Origin: VRUE01 sp963728365
Lineage (GTDB): Bacteria; Actinomycetota; Thermoleophilia; Solirubrobacterales; 70-9
Length of the DNA stretch: 64,000 nucleotides
Direction: 5' to 3'
NCBI GenBank assembly: GCA_963728365.1
Contig: CAVSJI010000003.1
Span: 186,001 to 250,000 of the forward strand
The position numbers were made by a program, and so were the translations under genes. Position 1 is the stretch's first letter. Every line of letters begins with the position of its first letter. The notes beneath the pieces are model-generated. The model made no database searches and was not told the origin of the DNA. It saw only the letters and a program-made list of their open reading frames with translations. Of this stretch, positions 12,000 through 20,288 are shown one piece after another.

Positions 12000-13133
12000 A
12001 TGCGCAAACCGGGTCGGACAGCTGTTGGCACTTGGAGCGGCGGGCGCTTTCTTCGGTTCGGGGAGGCCCTCGACGAAGGCCGGTTGGTGGAGCTGTTGCG
12101 GCCCGACAGCGGGGTGGACACAGTGCTTACCGCGGACACCTATGGGCAGGGGGATGCGGACCTGCTGCTGGGGCGGGCGCTGGTTGATCGGCCTCGGCGT
12201 TCTTTCTCGCTCGTCGGCGCTGTGGGGCATGACTTCTACGAGGGGGAACGGGATGGTCCCCGTGGCTTTCCGCGCTTCACCGACCCGCGTCTGCGGGGTG
12301 AGGCTGAATACGCGAGTTATCTGCGCGAGGCAACGGAGCGGAGCTTGGAGCGAGTTGGCGCCGAGCGCTTCGACGTGCTGCTGCTGCACAACCCCGACCG
12401 GATCGGGTACACGAACGAGGCGGTCTGGAACGGCATGGAGGCGTTGAAAGAGGTCGGATTGGCTCACCAGATTGGGATAGCCCCCGGGCCCGCCAACGGC
12501 TTCACGCTGGACATCATCGATTGTCTGGAGCGGTTTGGGGAGCGGATCGATTGGGCGATGATCATCCTCAACCCGTTCGAGCCGTGGCCGGGGGAGCTGT
12601 GCCTGGATGCGGCCGAGCGGCATGGGGTGAAGGTGATCACGCGGGTGGTCGACTATGGAGGGCTTTTCTGGGGGGACCTGCGGCCGGGAATGGAGCTGGC
12701 ACGGGGCGACCACCGGGCGTTTCGCCCTGAGGGCTGGATCGAGGCGGGGCTCGAGAAGCTGGCTTTGCTCGATCCCGTTCGCGAGCGGACCGGACTCAGC
12801 CCGATGCACCTCGCCTGCCAATGGAACCTCGCGCACCCGGCGGTCGAGTGCGTCGTCCCGACTCTGATCCAGGAGGCATACCCTGGGGCGCGGCCGATCG
12901 AGGAGAAGCGCGCCGAGCTGGCGGCGCTGCCGGCCGAGCAGGCGCTCGGCGAGGACGACGTTGCCGAGATCCGCGCGATCGGCGACAACGCCAATTGCAT
13001 GGCCCTGAAGGGCGCCAGCCCCGAACACGAGGGCGAGGAGCGCCCCGACCGCTGGCCGCTTGACGACGAGTTGGTCGCGGTCGGAACCCGCTGGCGCATC
13101 GACCCGGGCCGCGATCTCGTCGTCACGCATTGA
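12000..13133 (+). CDS. Aldo/keto reductase-like protein with an altered active site
   Basis: A 377-residue protein with the AKR (beta/alpha)8 pattern: ADTYGQGDADLLLGRAL, DVLLLHNPDR and CLDAAERHGVKVITRV are recognisable. In the usual catalytic tetrad the Asp sits in DTAxxYG and the Lys in TK(V/I)G. Here the aligned segments read LTADTYG and GAVGHD, so both Asp and Lys appear replaced, while the Tyr and His remain. It may act on an unusual substrate or not be a reductase. The ATG at 12000 is preferred over an upstream frame that runs into the palindrome. It interrupts the clpC-disA order. Confidence 0.7.
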   Translation: MRKPGRTAVGTWSGGRFLRFGEALDEGRLVELLRPDSGVDTVLTADTYGQGDADLLLGRALVDRPRRSFSLVGAVGHDFYEGERDGPRGFPRFTDPRLRGEAEYASYLREATERSLERVGAERFDVLLLHNPDRIGYTNEAVWNGMEALKEVGLAHQIGIAPGPANGFTLDIIDCLERFGERIDWAMIILNPFEPWPGELCLDAAERHGVKVITRVVDYGGLFWGDLRPGMELARGDHRAFRPEGWIEAGLEKLALLDPVRERTGLSPMHLACQWNLAHPAVECVVPTLIQEAYPGARPIEEKRAELAALPAEQALGEDDVAEIRAIGDNANCMALKGASPEHEGEERPDRWPLDDELVAVGTRWRIDPGRDLVVTH

Positions 13134-13317
13134 TTCTCGCGGCGTTCGTCTCGACGACGATGCGAGCGGGGGGGTGGGTGTGCCTTGACCCTGGGCATGA
13201 GGGTGCCCGGACCGATCGGTGGCCGGCAAGCCCCAGCCGCGCGCCCTCCAGCACCACGCCCACCACCGCCGCTTTCACCTCTGAGCCGCGACTTGCGGGC
13301 TTGGGTGAGCGGTTTCC

Positions 13318-13382
13318 TTGACATCGTCTAATCCGACCTGTCCACTAGGACATCAGTCACACCGCATTCCAAAGCGGTTTTT
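13318..13382 (+). promoter_or_regulatory. disA upstream control region
   Basis: A perfect -35 hexamer TTGACA lies at 13318-13323, with TCCACT 17 bases further as a poor -10. The palindrome TGTCCACTAGGACA at 13340-13353 overlaps that region and could be an operator. A hairpin, ACCGC at 13361-13365 with GCGGT at 13374-13378, runs into five Ts (13378-13382), resembling an intrinsic terminator only 16 bases before disA. The rest of the 265-base gap after the AKR gene holds only weak, imperfect inverted repeats. Confidence 0.4.
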
Positions 13383-13398
13383 GGCATCCTAGAGAGCG

Positions 13399-14511
13399 AT
13401 GTCAGCGTTGCCTGGTGACGAGTTGCACGAGTTGTCCGAACGCCAGGACCCTCGCCTCCTCAGAGCTCTTGACGTAGTCGCCCCGGGTGGCGCTCTGCGC
13501 GAGGGCCTTGACAACATCGTCCACGCCAGCACCGGCGGGCTGATCGTCGTCGGCGACCCGGAAGACATCTCCCACCTGCTCTCCGGCGGGATCAGGCTCG
13601 ACATCGACTACACCCCGGCGATGCTCTACCAGGTGGCGAAGATGGACGGGGCGATCGTCCTCAACCCGGAGGCCACCAAGATCGCCTGGGCCAACGTGCA
13701 GCTGATGCCCGACCCGACGATTCTCTCCTCGGAGACCGGCACCCGTCACCGCACCGCGGAGCGCGTCTCCAAACAGACCGACGCGCTGGTGATCGCGATC
13801 TCCCAGCGGCGCGACGTCGTCTCGCTCTACGTCGAGGGGACGAAGTACATCCTCCAGGACATTCCCGCGGTCCTCGCCAAGGCCAACCAGGGGCTGGCGA
13901 CCCTCGACAAGTACCGCGCCCGCCTCGACCTGCTCTCCAACCGCCTCACCGTGCTCGAGTTCGAGGGCGGCGGCGTCCTCTACGACGCGCTCGCCGCCCT
14001 GCAGCGGGCCGAGCTTGTCACCCGCATGGCGGTCGAGGTCGAGCGCTACATCGTCGAGCTCGGCACCGAGGGGCGGCTGATCGAGATGCAGCTCGAGGAG
14101 ACGATGGTCGGCGTCGCCGCCGACAAGACGGCGCTGATCCGCGACTACAGCGTCGAAGACTCGGAGGAGAATCTGGCCACGGTGCTGCAGTCGCTGGCCC
14201 GCCTCCCGCACGAGGACGTGCTCGACTTCGGCCGGCTGGCCGAGCTGCTCGGCTACGACCGCAAGCTGAACACGCTCGATTTCCCGGTCGCCCCGCGGGG
14301 CTACCGCATGCTCGGTCGCGTGCCGCGCATCCCCAAGCTTGTCGTCCAGAAGATCATCCAGGAGCTGGGTGGGCTGGAGGAGGTCATCGCTGCCTCCGAT
14401 GCCGACCTGGAGGCTGTCGACGGTGTCGGCTCGACCCGAGCCAAGGACATCCGCGAGGCGCTGCGCAGGCTCCAGGAAGTCGACCTGGTCGATCGGTACC
14501 TACACAGCTAG
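13399..14511 (+). CDS. disA: DNA integrity scanning protein DisA (diadenylate cyclase)
   Basis: Makes the second messenger c-di-AMP from two ATP and monitors DNA lesions or branched DNA; 370 residues. The N-terminal DAC domain carries the catalytic DGA at 83-85 and RHR at 116-118 (GTRHRTAER). A helical linker precedes a C-terminal helix-hairpin-helix domain (LGGLEEVIAASDADLEAVDG) that binds DNA. Length is typical. The ribosome-binding site is AGAGAG just before ATG 13399. radA, which precedes disA in Bacillus and most actinobacteria, is missing here. carD follows 63 bases later. Confidence 0.97.
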   Translation: MSALPGDELHELSERQDPRLLRALDVVAPGGALREGLDNIVHASTGGLIVVGDPEDISHLLSGGIRLDIDYTPAMLYQVAKMDGAIVLNPEATKIAWANVQLMPDPTILSSETGTRHRTAERVSKQTDALVIAISQRRDVVSLYVEGTKYILQDIPAVLAKANQGLATLDKYRARLDLLSNRLTVLEFEGGGVLYDALAALQRAELVTRMAVEVERYIVELGTEGRLIEMQLEETMVGVAADKTALIRDYSVEDSEENLATVLQSLARLPHEDVLDFGRLAELLGYDRKLNTLDFPVAPRGYRMLGRVPRIPKLVVQKIIQELGGLEEVIAASDADLEAVDGVGSTRAKDIREALRRLQEVDLVDRYLHS

Positions 14512-14574
14512 AACGGCGAACAGCGCCGTCAACGAGAAAGGAGCAGTCCGATTTCAGAGCTAGCAGAGGAGGCC

Positions 14575-15111
14575 ATGGAGGCGGGCTTCGAGTCCGACGT
14601 TCCGTACGTCTGCGACTTCGAAGAGGGGGACAAGGTCGTGTATCCCCATCACGGCGCTGGCCTCGTGCTGAAGAAGGAGAGCCGCGAGCTGATGGGGGAG
14701 GAGCGTGAATACCTCACGATCAAGATCCTCCACAACGAGCTCACGGTGATGGTGCCTTGCGAGAACGCGGGCGTGGCTGGTCTGCGGCGCGTGATCGACG
14801 AGGTGGAAATCAAGAAGGTGACGGACGTCCTCACCGACGACGTCTCCGACATGCCGAAGAATTGGAACAGGCGGTTCAAGTACAACCGCGAGAAGATCAA
14901 GACCGGCGATGTCTTCGAGCTCGCCGAGGTCGTGCGGAACCTCGCCATCCGCGAGATGGAAAAGGGTCTCTCCACCGGCGAGAAGCAGATGTACACGCGG
15001 GCGAAGAAGATCCTCGCCTCGGAGTTCATGTACGCCCTCGACAAGGATGAGGAGGGCGCGGAAGAGTACCTCGACGGCCTGCTGGAGGAGCGCTTCGCCG
15101 CCACGGCGTAG
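14575..15111 (+). CDS. carD: CarD-family RNA polymerase-binding regulator
   Basis: Binds the RNA polymerase beta subunit and stabilises the open complex at rRNA and housekeeping promoters; 178 residues. The N-terminal Tudor-like RNAP-interaction domain starts at FEEGDKVVYPHHGAGLV. The helical C-terminal DNA-binding domain contains NWNRRFKYNREKIKTGD and GLSTGEKQMYTRAKKILASE. A strong AGGAGG lies six bases before ATG 14575. It sits between disA and ispD, a place also occupied by carD in mycobacteria, and probably forms an operon with ispD. Confidence 0.96.
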   Translation: MEAGFESDVPYVCDFEEGDKVVYPHHGAGLVLKKESRELMGEEREYLTIKILHNELTVMVPCENAGVAGLRRVIDEVEIKKVTDVLTDDVSDMPKNWNRRFKYNREKIKTGDVFELAEVVRNLAIREMEKGLSTGEKQMYTRAKKILASEFMYALDKDEEGAEEYLDGLLEERFAATA

Positions 15112-15832
15112 TCCCTCAGCATCCGTCACGGCCGCGATCGCGGCCGCCGGCTCCGGCGTGAGGCTCGGAGCCGGCGGCCCGAAGGCCTTCGTGCCCGTCG
15201 CCGGCCAGCGGCTGGTCGAGTGGTCGGTTGCCGCCTTCCGGGCGGCGCCCTCGGTGCGCTCGATCGTCGTCGCCTGCCCACCCGGGCACGTGCATGACCT
15301 CGCCGGGCATGACCTGGGCGTGGTCGACGGGGGCGCCACCCGGGCCGAGTCGGTGCGCAACGCGCTCGAGGCGGTCGGCACCGAGCTGGTCGCGATTCAC
15401 GACGCGGCCCGACCGCTGGTCACCCCGGAGCTGATCGAGGACGTCGTCGCTACCCTGGCCGCCGACCCGGAGGCGGGAGGCGCGATCGCCGCGACGCCGG
15501 TGACCGACACGATCAAGCGGGTCGGTGACGGAACCGAACGTCGGTTTTCCATGAATGAGAGGGGAAATCGACGTTTGATCGTCGAATCGACGGTCGACCG
15601 CGGCTCACTCTGGGCGGCGCAGACGCCGCAGGTCTTCCGCGTGGCGGCGCTGCGCGAGGCGCTGGCCGCCCGCTCCGAGGCGGTTGCGGCGGCAACCGAC
15701 GAGGCGATGCTGATCGAGGCGACGGGGGGACGGGTCCTGATCCATCCCTCGCCGCCCGAGAACCTCAAGGTGACGACGCCGCACGACCTGCGCATCGCCG
15801 AGCTGCTGCTCTCCGAGCGCTCAGCTCAGTAG
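15047..15832 (+). CDS. ispD: 2-C-methyl-D-erythritol 4-phosphate cytidylyltransferase
   Basis: Third step of the non-mevalonate isoprenoid pathway: couples MEP to CTP. The signature AAIAAAGSGVRLGAGGPKAF, the VHDAARP-type segment (AIHDAARPLVTPE) and AAQTPQVFR are intact. The start is a problem: the conserved N-terminus begins at about 15126, 15 bases after the carD stop, but no ATG, GTG or TTG lies there in frame. The nearest normal start in frame is ATG 15047, inside carD, giving 261 residues with 26 extra at the front. A rare start codon or coupling to carD is the alternative. Function is secure; the 5' end is not. Confidence 0.85.
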   Translation: MRRARKSTSTACWRSASPPRRSPSASVTAAIAAAGSGVRLGAGGPKAFVPVAGQRLVEWSVAAFRAAPSVRSIVVACPPGHVHDLAGHDLGVVDGGATRAESVRNALEAVGTELVAIHDAARPLVTPELIEDVVATLAADPEAGGAIAATPVTDTIKRVGDGTERRFSMNERGNRRLIVESTVDRGSLWAAQTPQVFRVAALREALAARSEAVAAATDEAMLIEATGGRVLIHPSPPENLKVTTPHDLRIAELLLSERSAQ

Positions 15833-15967
15833 GACCCAGACCAGGGCCACGGCGAAGAAGAGCTGACCGACGCCGAGGGCCACGCCGAGGCTGATCGCAC
15901 CCAGCAGCCCGGCGAGCGCGGCGCCGGCGGCGAAGGCGCCGAGCATGATCACCAGCTGGCGCGTCAC
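15821..15967 (-). CDS. Small membrane protein (48 residues)
   Basis: A short hydrophobic protein with two predicted membrane helices, roughly residues 5-22 and 26-46, separated by a glycine-containing turn and ending VALVWVLLS. GTG at 15967 overlaps the stop of the DUF389 gene in a GTGA arrangement, a sign of translational coupling. The gene ends 12 bases inside the convergent ispD. I do not recognise the family. Its tight pairing with the DUF389 transporter-like protein suggests a small accessory subunit, which is inference only. Confidence 0.55.
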   Translation of the reverse strand: MTRQLVIMLGAFAAGAALAGLLGAISLGVALGVGQLFFAVALVWVLLS

Positions 15968-16959
15968 CGGCCGCGCCCCGCTCGCGAGGTGCTGGGCGGC
16001 AGGCCGGCGAGCATTCGGGCGCCGTCGCGCTGGTGAGCCGCCCGACGCCGCTCGAATAGCCGTCGCTGGATCGCGAGGGTCGTGACCCCCGCGAGCACGA
16101 TCGCGGTCAGGTTGACGGCCAGCTGGGCCATCGCGCCGCGCCATTCCGACCAGTCGGCGACCGCTGCGGCGACGCCGATGTTGGCGGCGGCCGGGATCGT
16201 CGTCACCGAGATCAGCACCCCGACCAGGGCACCGGACTTGGCCGAGGTCAGCGAGAGCATCCCGGCGGCGCCGGCGAAGACGGCGACGATGAAGGAGAAG
16301 GCGTCGGGATGGGAGATGAACTGGGTCAGCGGGTGCTGGGAGCCGCTGAAGCCGGGGTCGAGGAGATCGGTCGCCCGGCAGAGGAGCGTGAAGAGCCAGG
16401 CCGCCGTGATCCCGAACGGGAAGCCGACCGTGAGGGCGGTCAGCGACCGCACGGCGACCTCGCGACGGCGCTCGACGATCGCCACGCAGAGCCCGGCGAT
16501 CGGACCGAACTCCGGCCCGACCACCATCGCGCCGACGATCAGGATCGGCGAGCCGATGAAGATCCCGACCGAGGCGATCAGGCAGGCGAGCACCATGAAG
16601 ATCACGAAGTTGCCGCCCAGTTCGGTGCTCTCGGAGGTGCGCGCCTCGACTTCCTCCCAGACCACGGCGTCCGCCGGCAGCCCCGGCGCCGCCCGCTCGG
16701 CTCGCTCGGCGGCCTCGGAGAGCTGCGAGTCGATCGGCTCCAGTGTGATCGCGCCGTCGCGCGGCACGTTCAGCTCCTTGAGGTCGTCGATCAGCACGCT
16801 GGCCGCCTCGCGGGCGACGTCGCAGAGGATCACGTCCCCCTTCGGCTCCAGCGCCGCCCCCGCGAGGAAGACGAGGTTGGAGGTCGAGTCGGCGTCCCTC
16901 AGCAGCTCGAGCACCTTCGCCGACCGATCCGGCGGCACGACGATCCGCAGGTGCACCAT
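15964..16959 (-). CDS. DUF389 membrane protein
   Basis: An inner-membrane protein of 331 residues. The N-terminal cytoplasmic domain (about 1-120, VHLRIVVPPDRSAKVLELL) resembles a small ligand-binding fold. The DUF389 membrane region has six or so helices, with the family motif SPILIVGAMVVGPEFGPIAG around residue 145 and SAKSGALVGVLISVTTIPAA later. The transported substrate is unknown. ATG at 16957-16959, preceded by a G-rich stretch, is preferred over an upstream codon nearer the family D hairpin. It is coupled to the small membrane gene downstream and divergent from the PHP phosphatase. Confidence 0.82.
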   Translation of the reverse strand: MVHLRIVVPPDRSAKVLELLRDADSTSNLVFLAGAALEPKGDVILCDVAREAASVLIDDLKELNVPRDGAITLEPIDSQLSEAAERAERAAPGLPADAVVWEEVEARTSESTELGGNFVIFMVLACLIASVGIFIGSPILIVGAMVVGPEFGPIAGLCVAIVERRREVAVRSLTALTVGFPFGITAAWLFTLLCRATDLLDPGFSGSQHPLTQFISHPDAFSFIVAVFAGAAGMLSLTSAKSGALVGVLISVTTIPAAANIGVAAAVADWSEWRGAMAQLAVNLTAIVLAGVTTLAIQRRLFERRRAAHQRDGARMLAGLPPSTSRAGRGR

Positions 16960-16976
16960 CCCCCCAGCGTATTCGA

Positions 16977-17028
16977 GGACGTGCCGCAACTTAGCGGCCC
17001 GTGGTGGTACGTAAGTTGCGGCACGTCC
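16977..17028. repeat. Family D palindrome, copy 2
   Basis: The same element as at 3679-3732, in the opposite orientation: arms GGACGTGCCGCAACTTA and an identical loop read as its reverse complement. It lies between two divergent genes, so it cannot be a terminator for either of them. Confidence 0.88.
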
Positions 17029-17045
17029 CCGTAGGATCGGGAGGG

Positions 17046-17894
17046 ATGCTGACCGACTACCACGTGCACCTGCGGCCGGACGAGCCGGGGACCACGGCCG
17101 AGCGCTATTTCACGAGCGAGAACGTCGAGCGCTACCTGGCGGCCGCCGCCGAGGTCGGGATCGCCGAGCTTGGGATCTCCGAGCACGTCTACCGCTTCAC
17201 CCAGGCGCTCGACGTCTGGCGCCACCCGTTCTGGGAGGAGCAGGCGCGTGACGACCTCGACGCCTACTGCGCGTTCGTGCGCGCTACGCCGCTACGTCTC
17301 GGGGTCGAGTGCGACTTCGTGCCGGGCGCCGAGGACCGCACGGCCAACCTGCTCGAGTCGCGCGACTTCGACTACGTGGTCGGCTCGGTCCACTTCATCG
17401 GCGACGCCGCCGTCGACCACCCCGGCTGGGACGTGTGGGACGGCAACGGCGATGCGGACGAGGTCTGGCGCCGTTACTTCGAGGCGCTCGCAGAGTGCGC
17501 TCGCTCGGGTCTCTTCGACATCCTCGCCCACCCTGACCTGGTCAAGGTCTGGGGCAAGGGACGACCGCTGCCCGACCGCGACCCGCGTCACTTCTACGAG
17601 CCCGCAGTCGAGGCGATCGCCGAAGTCGACGTTGCCGTGGAGATCTCCACGGCGGGCCTGCGCAAGCCGGTCGGCGAGATCTACCCGGCGCCGGCCTTCC
17701 TCGAGATGTGCGTCGAGGCGGGCGCCCGCTTCGCCCTCTCCTCCGACGCCCATCTCCCTGAGCACGTCGGATTCGGGTACGAGGAGGCCATGGAGTTGAT
17801 GAAGGCCCACGGGGTCGTGGAGATCTGCGCCTTCGAGGGACGGCGGCGCAGCGTCCACCCGGTCGGTGCCCGGGACGGTGAGCCGGCTCGGTGA
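17046..17894 (+). CDS. PHP-domain phosphatase, histidinol-phosphatase-like
   Basis: A metal-dependent phosphoesterase of 282 residues. The PHP signature is DYHVHLRPDEPGTTAERYF (metal ligands HxH), followed by GISEHVYRF, GVECDFVPG, DYVVGSVHF, ILAHPDLVKVW and ALSSDAHLP, which are the family's conserved metal-site motifs in order. This fits the HisK-type histidinol-phosphatase of histidine synthesis, but there are no other his genes here, so another sugar or nucleotide phosphate is possible. The ATG at 17046 lies 17 bases after the family D hairpin. Confidence 0.82.
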   Translation: MLTDYHVHLRPDEPGTTAERYFTSENVERYLAAAAEVGIAELGISEHVYRFTQALDVWRHPFWEEQARDDLDAYCAFVRATPLRLGVECDFVPGAEDRTANLLESRDFDYVVGSVHFIGDAAVDHPGWDVWDGNGDADEVWRRYFEALAECARSGLFDILAHPDLVKVWGKGRPLPDRDPRHFYEPAVEAIAEVDVAVEISTAGLRKPVGEIYPAPAFLEMCVEAGARFALSSDAHLPEHVGFGYEEAMELMKAHGVVEICAFEGRRRSVHPVGARDGEPAR

Positions 17895-17964
17895 GCGGCC
17901 CGATCGTCACGGTGATCGCCGGTTCGAGTCCGTGGGGATCGGGACGCGAACGTGGGATTGCCAG

Positions 17965-18420
17965 ATGAGCGTCGGTGTCGGCTACGACAGTCATCGCTTC
18001 GCCGAGGGGCGGCGCCTGGTCCTCGGCGGAGTCGAGGTCGAGCACGAGCGCGGCCTCGCCGGCCACTCCGACGCCGACGTGCTCACCCACGCGGTGATCG
18101 ACGCGCTGCTCGGCGCGGCCGGATCGGGCGATATCGGCACGCTCTTCCCCGACGACGAGGAGCGCTGGCGCGACGCTGACTCGATCGACCTGCTGCGCAC
18201 CGCGGTCGGCACGGTCGCCGGGCGGATCGAGAACATCGACGCCACCCTGATCTGCGAGGAGCCGCGGATCGGCCCGCAGCGGGCCGAGATGGAGCGCGTC
18301 CTCGCCGAGGCGACCTCGGCCCGGGTCAGCGTCAAGGCGACCACCAACGAGGGCATGGGTTGGATTGGCCGCGGAGAGGGGATCGCCTGCATCGCGGTGG
18401 CCTCGGTGCAGAGCGAATAA
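17965..18420 (+). CDS. ispF: 2-C-methyl-D-erythritol 2,4-cyclodiphosphate synthase
   Basis: Fifth step of the non-mevalonate pathway, forming the cyclic diphosphate with loss of CMP; 151 residues. The metal site is seen in GVGYDSHRFAEGR (Asp and His) and GLAGHSDADVLTHAVIDAL. TLFPDDEERW and SVKATTNEGMGWIGRGEGI complete the family pattern. ATG at 17965 is chosen because the conserved strand starts at residue 3; the frame is open further upstream. ispD and ispF are adjacent in B. subtilis and here are split by the DUF389 and PHP genes. Confidence 0.95.
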   Translation: MSVGVGYDSHRFAEGRRLVLGGVEVEHERGLAGHSDADVLTHAVIDALLGAAGSGDIGTLFPDDEERWRDADSIDLLRTAVGTVAGRIENIDATLICEEPRIGPQRAEMERVLAEATSARVSVKATTNEGMGWIGRGEGIACIAVASVQSE

Positions 18421-18433
18421 CCTTCCCGCTCCG

Positions 18434-20101
18434 ATGGGAACGATCGGCTCCATAGCGGCCGGCCTGCGCCAGTCCGCCTCCGACTCCGCCTTCGAGCTGA
18501 AGGTGCTGCGCGAGGCGGGGATCGTCGAGCCGATGCTGCCCCACAAGGCGGCGAAGATCGGCATCACATTCCTGCGCTGGGGCGCCTCGCCGGCGACCGG
18601 CGTCGCCACCGCCGCCCTGCACCACCCGCACGAGACGATGCTGATCGACGAGCGCGGCTCGCTCAGCTTCGAGCGCGTGCAGAAGCGCACCAACGCGCTC
18701 GCCCACTCCTTCGCCGCGATGGGCATCGGGCCCGGCGACGGCATCGGGATCATGTGCCGCAACCACCGCGGCTTCATCGAGACCACCCTGGCCGCGGCCA
18801 AGCTCGGCGCCAGCGCGCTCTACCTCAACACGATGTTCGCCGGCCCGCAGCTGGTCGAGGTGATGGAGCGCGAGGGGCCGAAGGCGCTGGTCTACGACGA
18901 GGAGTTCGCCGGGTTGCTCGAGGGTCTGAACGGTGACGTCGCACGGGTCGTCGCCTGGGCCGACGGCGAGGTCGACGGCCCCACCCTCGACTCGCTGATA
19001 GCCGCCGGCGAGGAGAGCAACCTGAAGCCGCCACCCGACAAACCGCGCTTCGTGATCCTCACCTCGGGCACCACCGGCACGCCCAAGGGGGCGCAGCGCT
19101 CCAGCCCCGACGGTCTGCTGGCGATGGCCGCGCTGATCGACAAGATCCCCTATCGGGCGCGCGAGACGATGGTGATCGCCGCGCCGCTCTTCCACTCCTG
19201 GGGCTTTTTCCACTTCGTGATCAGCCTGCCGACCGCCTCGACCATGGTCCTGCGGCGCAAGTTCGACGAGGAGGGGACCCTGCGCGCGGTGCAGGAGCAC
19301 CGCGCCGAGGTGCTGGCCGTGGTCCCGGTGATGCTGCAGCGCATCCTCCAGCAGCCCGACGAGGTGCTCGATCGCTACGACGTGTCCTCGCTGCGGATCA
19401 CCTCGAGTTCCGGATCGGCGCTGCCCGGCGAGCTGGCGACCGCCTGGATGGACCGCTTCGGCGACAACGTCTACAACCTCTACGGCTCGACCGAGGTCGC
19501 CTACGCGACCGTCGCAACCCCCGAGGACCTGCGCGCGGCTCCCGGGACCGCCGGCAAGCCGCCGCGCGGCACGGTCGTCCGCCTGCTCGACGAGAGCGGC
19601 CAAGAGGTCGCCCCGGGTGAGGTGGGGCGGATCTTCGTCGGCAACGAGATGTCCTTCGAGGGCTACACGGGAGGCGGCGGCAAGGAGGCGATCGACGGCC
19701 TGCTGAGCAGCGGCGACGTCGGCCACTTCGACGCCGACGGGCGGCTCTTCATCGACGGCCGCGACGACGAGATGATCGTCTCCGGCGGTGAGAACGTCTT
19801 CCCGCGCGAGGTCGAGGACCTGCTCGCCGACCACGAGTCCGTGGTCGAGGTCGCGGTGATCGGCGTCGAGGACGAGACGTTCGGCCAGCGGCTGAAGGCC
19901 TTCGTCGTCGCCGGCGAGGTCGAGGTCTCCGAGGAAGACCTGAAGGCGCACGTCAAGGCCCACCTCGCCGCCTACAAGGCGCCGCGTGAGATCGAGTTTC
20001 TGGCGGAGCTTCCCCGCAACGCGACGGGGAAGGTGCTCAAGCGAGAGCTGCACGCGCGCGAGACTGAGCGGTCGGCCGAGACGCGGAGCCCGTCCGGGTA
20101 G
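18434..20101 (+). CDS. Acyl-CoA synthetase (AMP-forming)
   Basis: An adenylate-forming enzyme of 555 residues that activates a carboxylic acid to its CoA thioester. The P-loop is ILTSGTTGTPKGAQR. YGSTEVAYATVATPE is the A5 motif and DGRDDEMIVSGGENVFPREV the A7-A8 hinge. The catalytic lysine is in LPRNATGKVLKREL near the end. The N-terminal 50 residues are atypical for short-chain synthetases and resemble long-chain or cholesterol-type FadD proteins, but chain length cannot be told. The last codons and the stop TAG form the left arm of palindrome B2. It starts 14 bases after ispF. Confidence 0.88.
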   Translation: MGTIGSIAAGLRQSASDSAFELKVLREAGIVEPMLPHKAAKIGITFLRWGASPATGVATAALHHPHETMLIDERGSLSFERVQKRTNALAHSFAAMGIGPGDGIGIMCRNHRGFIETTLAAAKLGASALYLNTMFAGPQLVEVMEREGPKALVYDEEFAGLLEGLNGDVARVVAWADGEVDGPTLDSLIAAGEESNLKPPPDKPRFVILTSGTTGTPKGAQRSSPDGLLAMAALIDKIPYRARETMVIAAPLFHSWGFFHFVISLPTASTMVLRRKFDEEGTLRAVQEHRAEVLAVVPVMLQRILQQPDEVLDRYDVSSLRITSSSGSALPGELATAWMDRFGDNVYNLYGSTEVAYATVATPEDLRAAPGTAGKPPRGTVVRLLDESGQEVAPGEVGRIFVGNEMSFEGYTGGGGKEAIDGLLSSGDVGHFDADGRLFIDGRDDEMIVSGGENVFPREVEDLLADHESVVEVAVIGVEDETFGQRLKAFVVAGEVEVSEEDLKAHVKAHLAAYKAPREIEFLAELPRNATGKVLKRELHARETERSAETRSPSG

Positions 20102-20201
20102 GGGTTCCGCTTAACTTTTTCGGTGCGGCGTCCGCGGGCTGGCGCCTCTAGCTCACGACCGAAAAGTACAAGACGCTCCACCCCTACCCGGACGGGCTCC
20201 G
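20084..20201. repeat. Family B long palindrome, copy B2
   Basis: 118 bp. Outer arms are perfect over 22 bases (20084-20105 and 20180-20201). The left arm is the coding 3' end of the acyl-CoA synthetase, including its stop codon, and the right arm is an inverted copy of it. The core matches B1 in the same orientation, with the CTTAACTTTTTCGG half, a central CTGGCGCC and the GAAAAGTACAAG half. Confidence 0.92.
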
Positions 20202-20288
20202 AGGCCCGACGGCATCTCCGCTAATTGCGGCATTCTCTGAAGCTTGGAGGTGGCCTCCCCGCCGCTGGTGATAGTAGGTTCATGCTTC

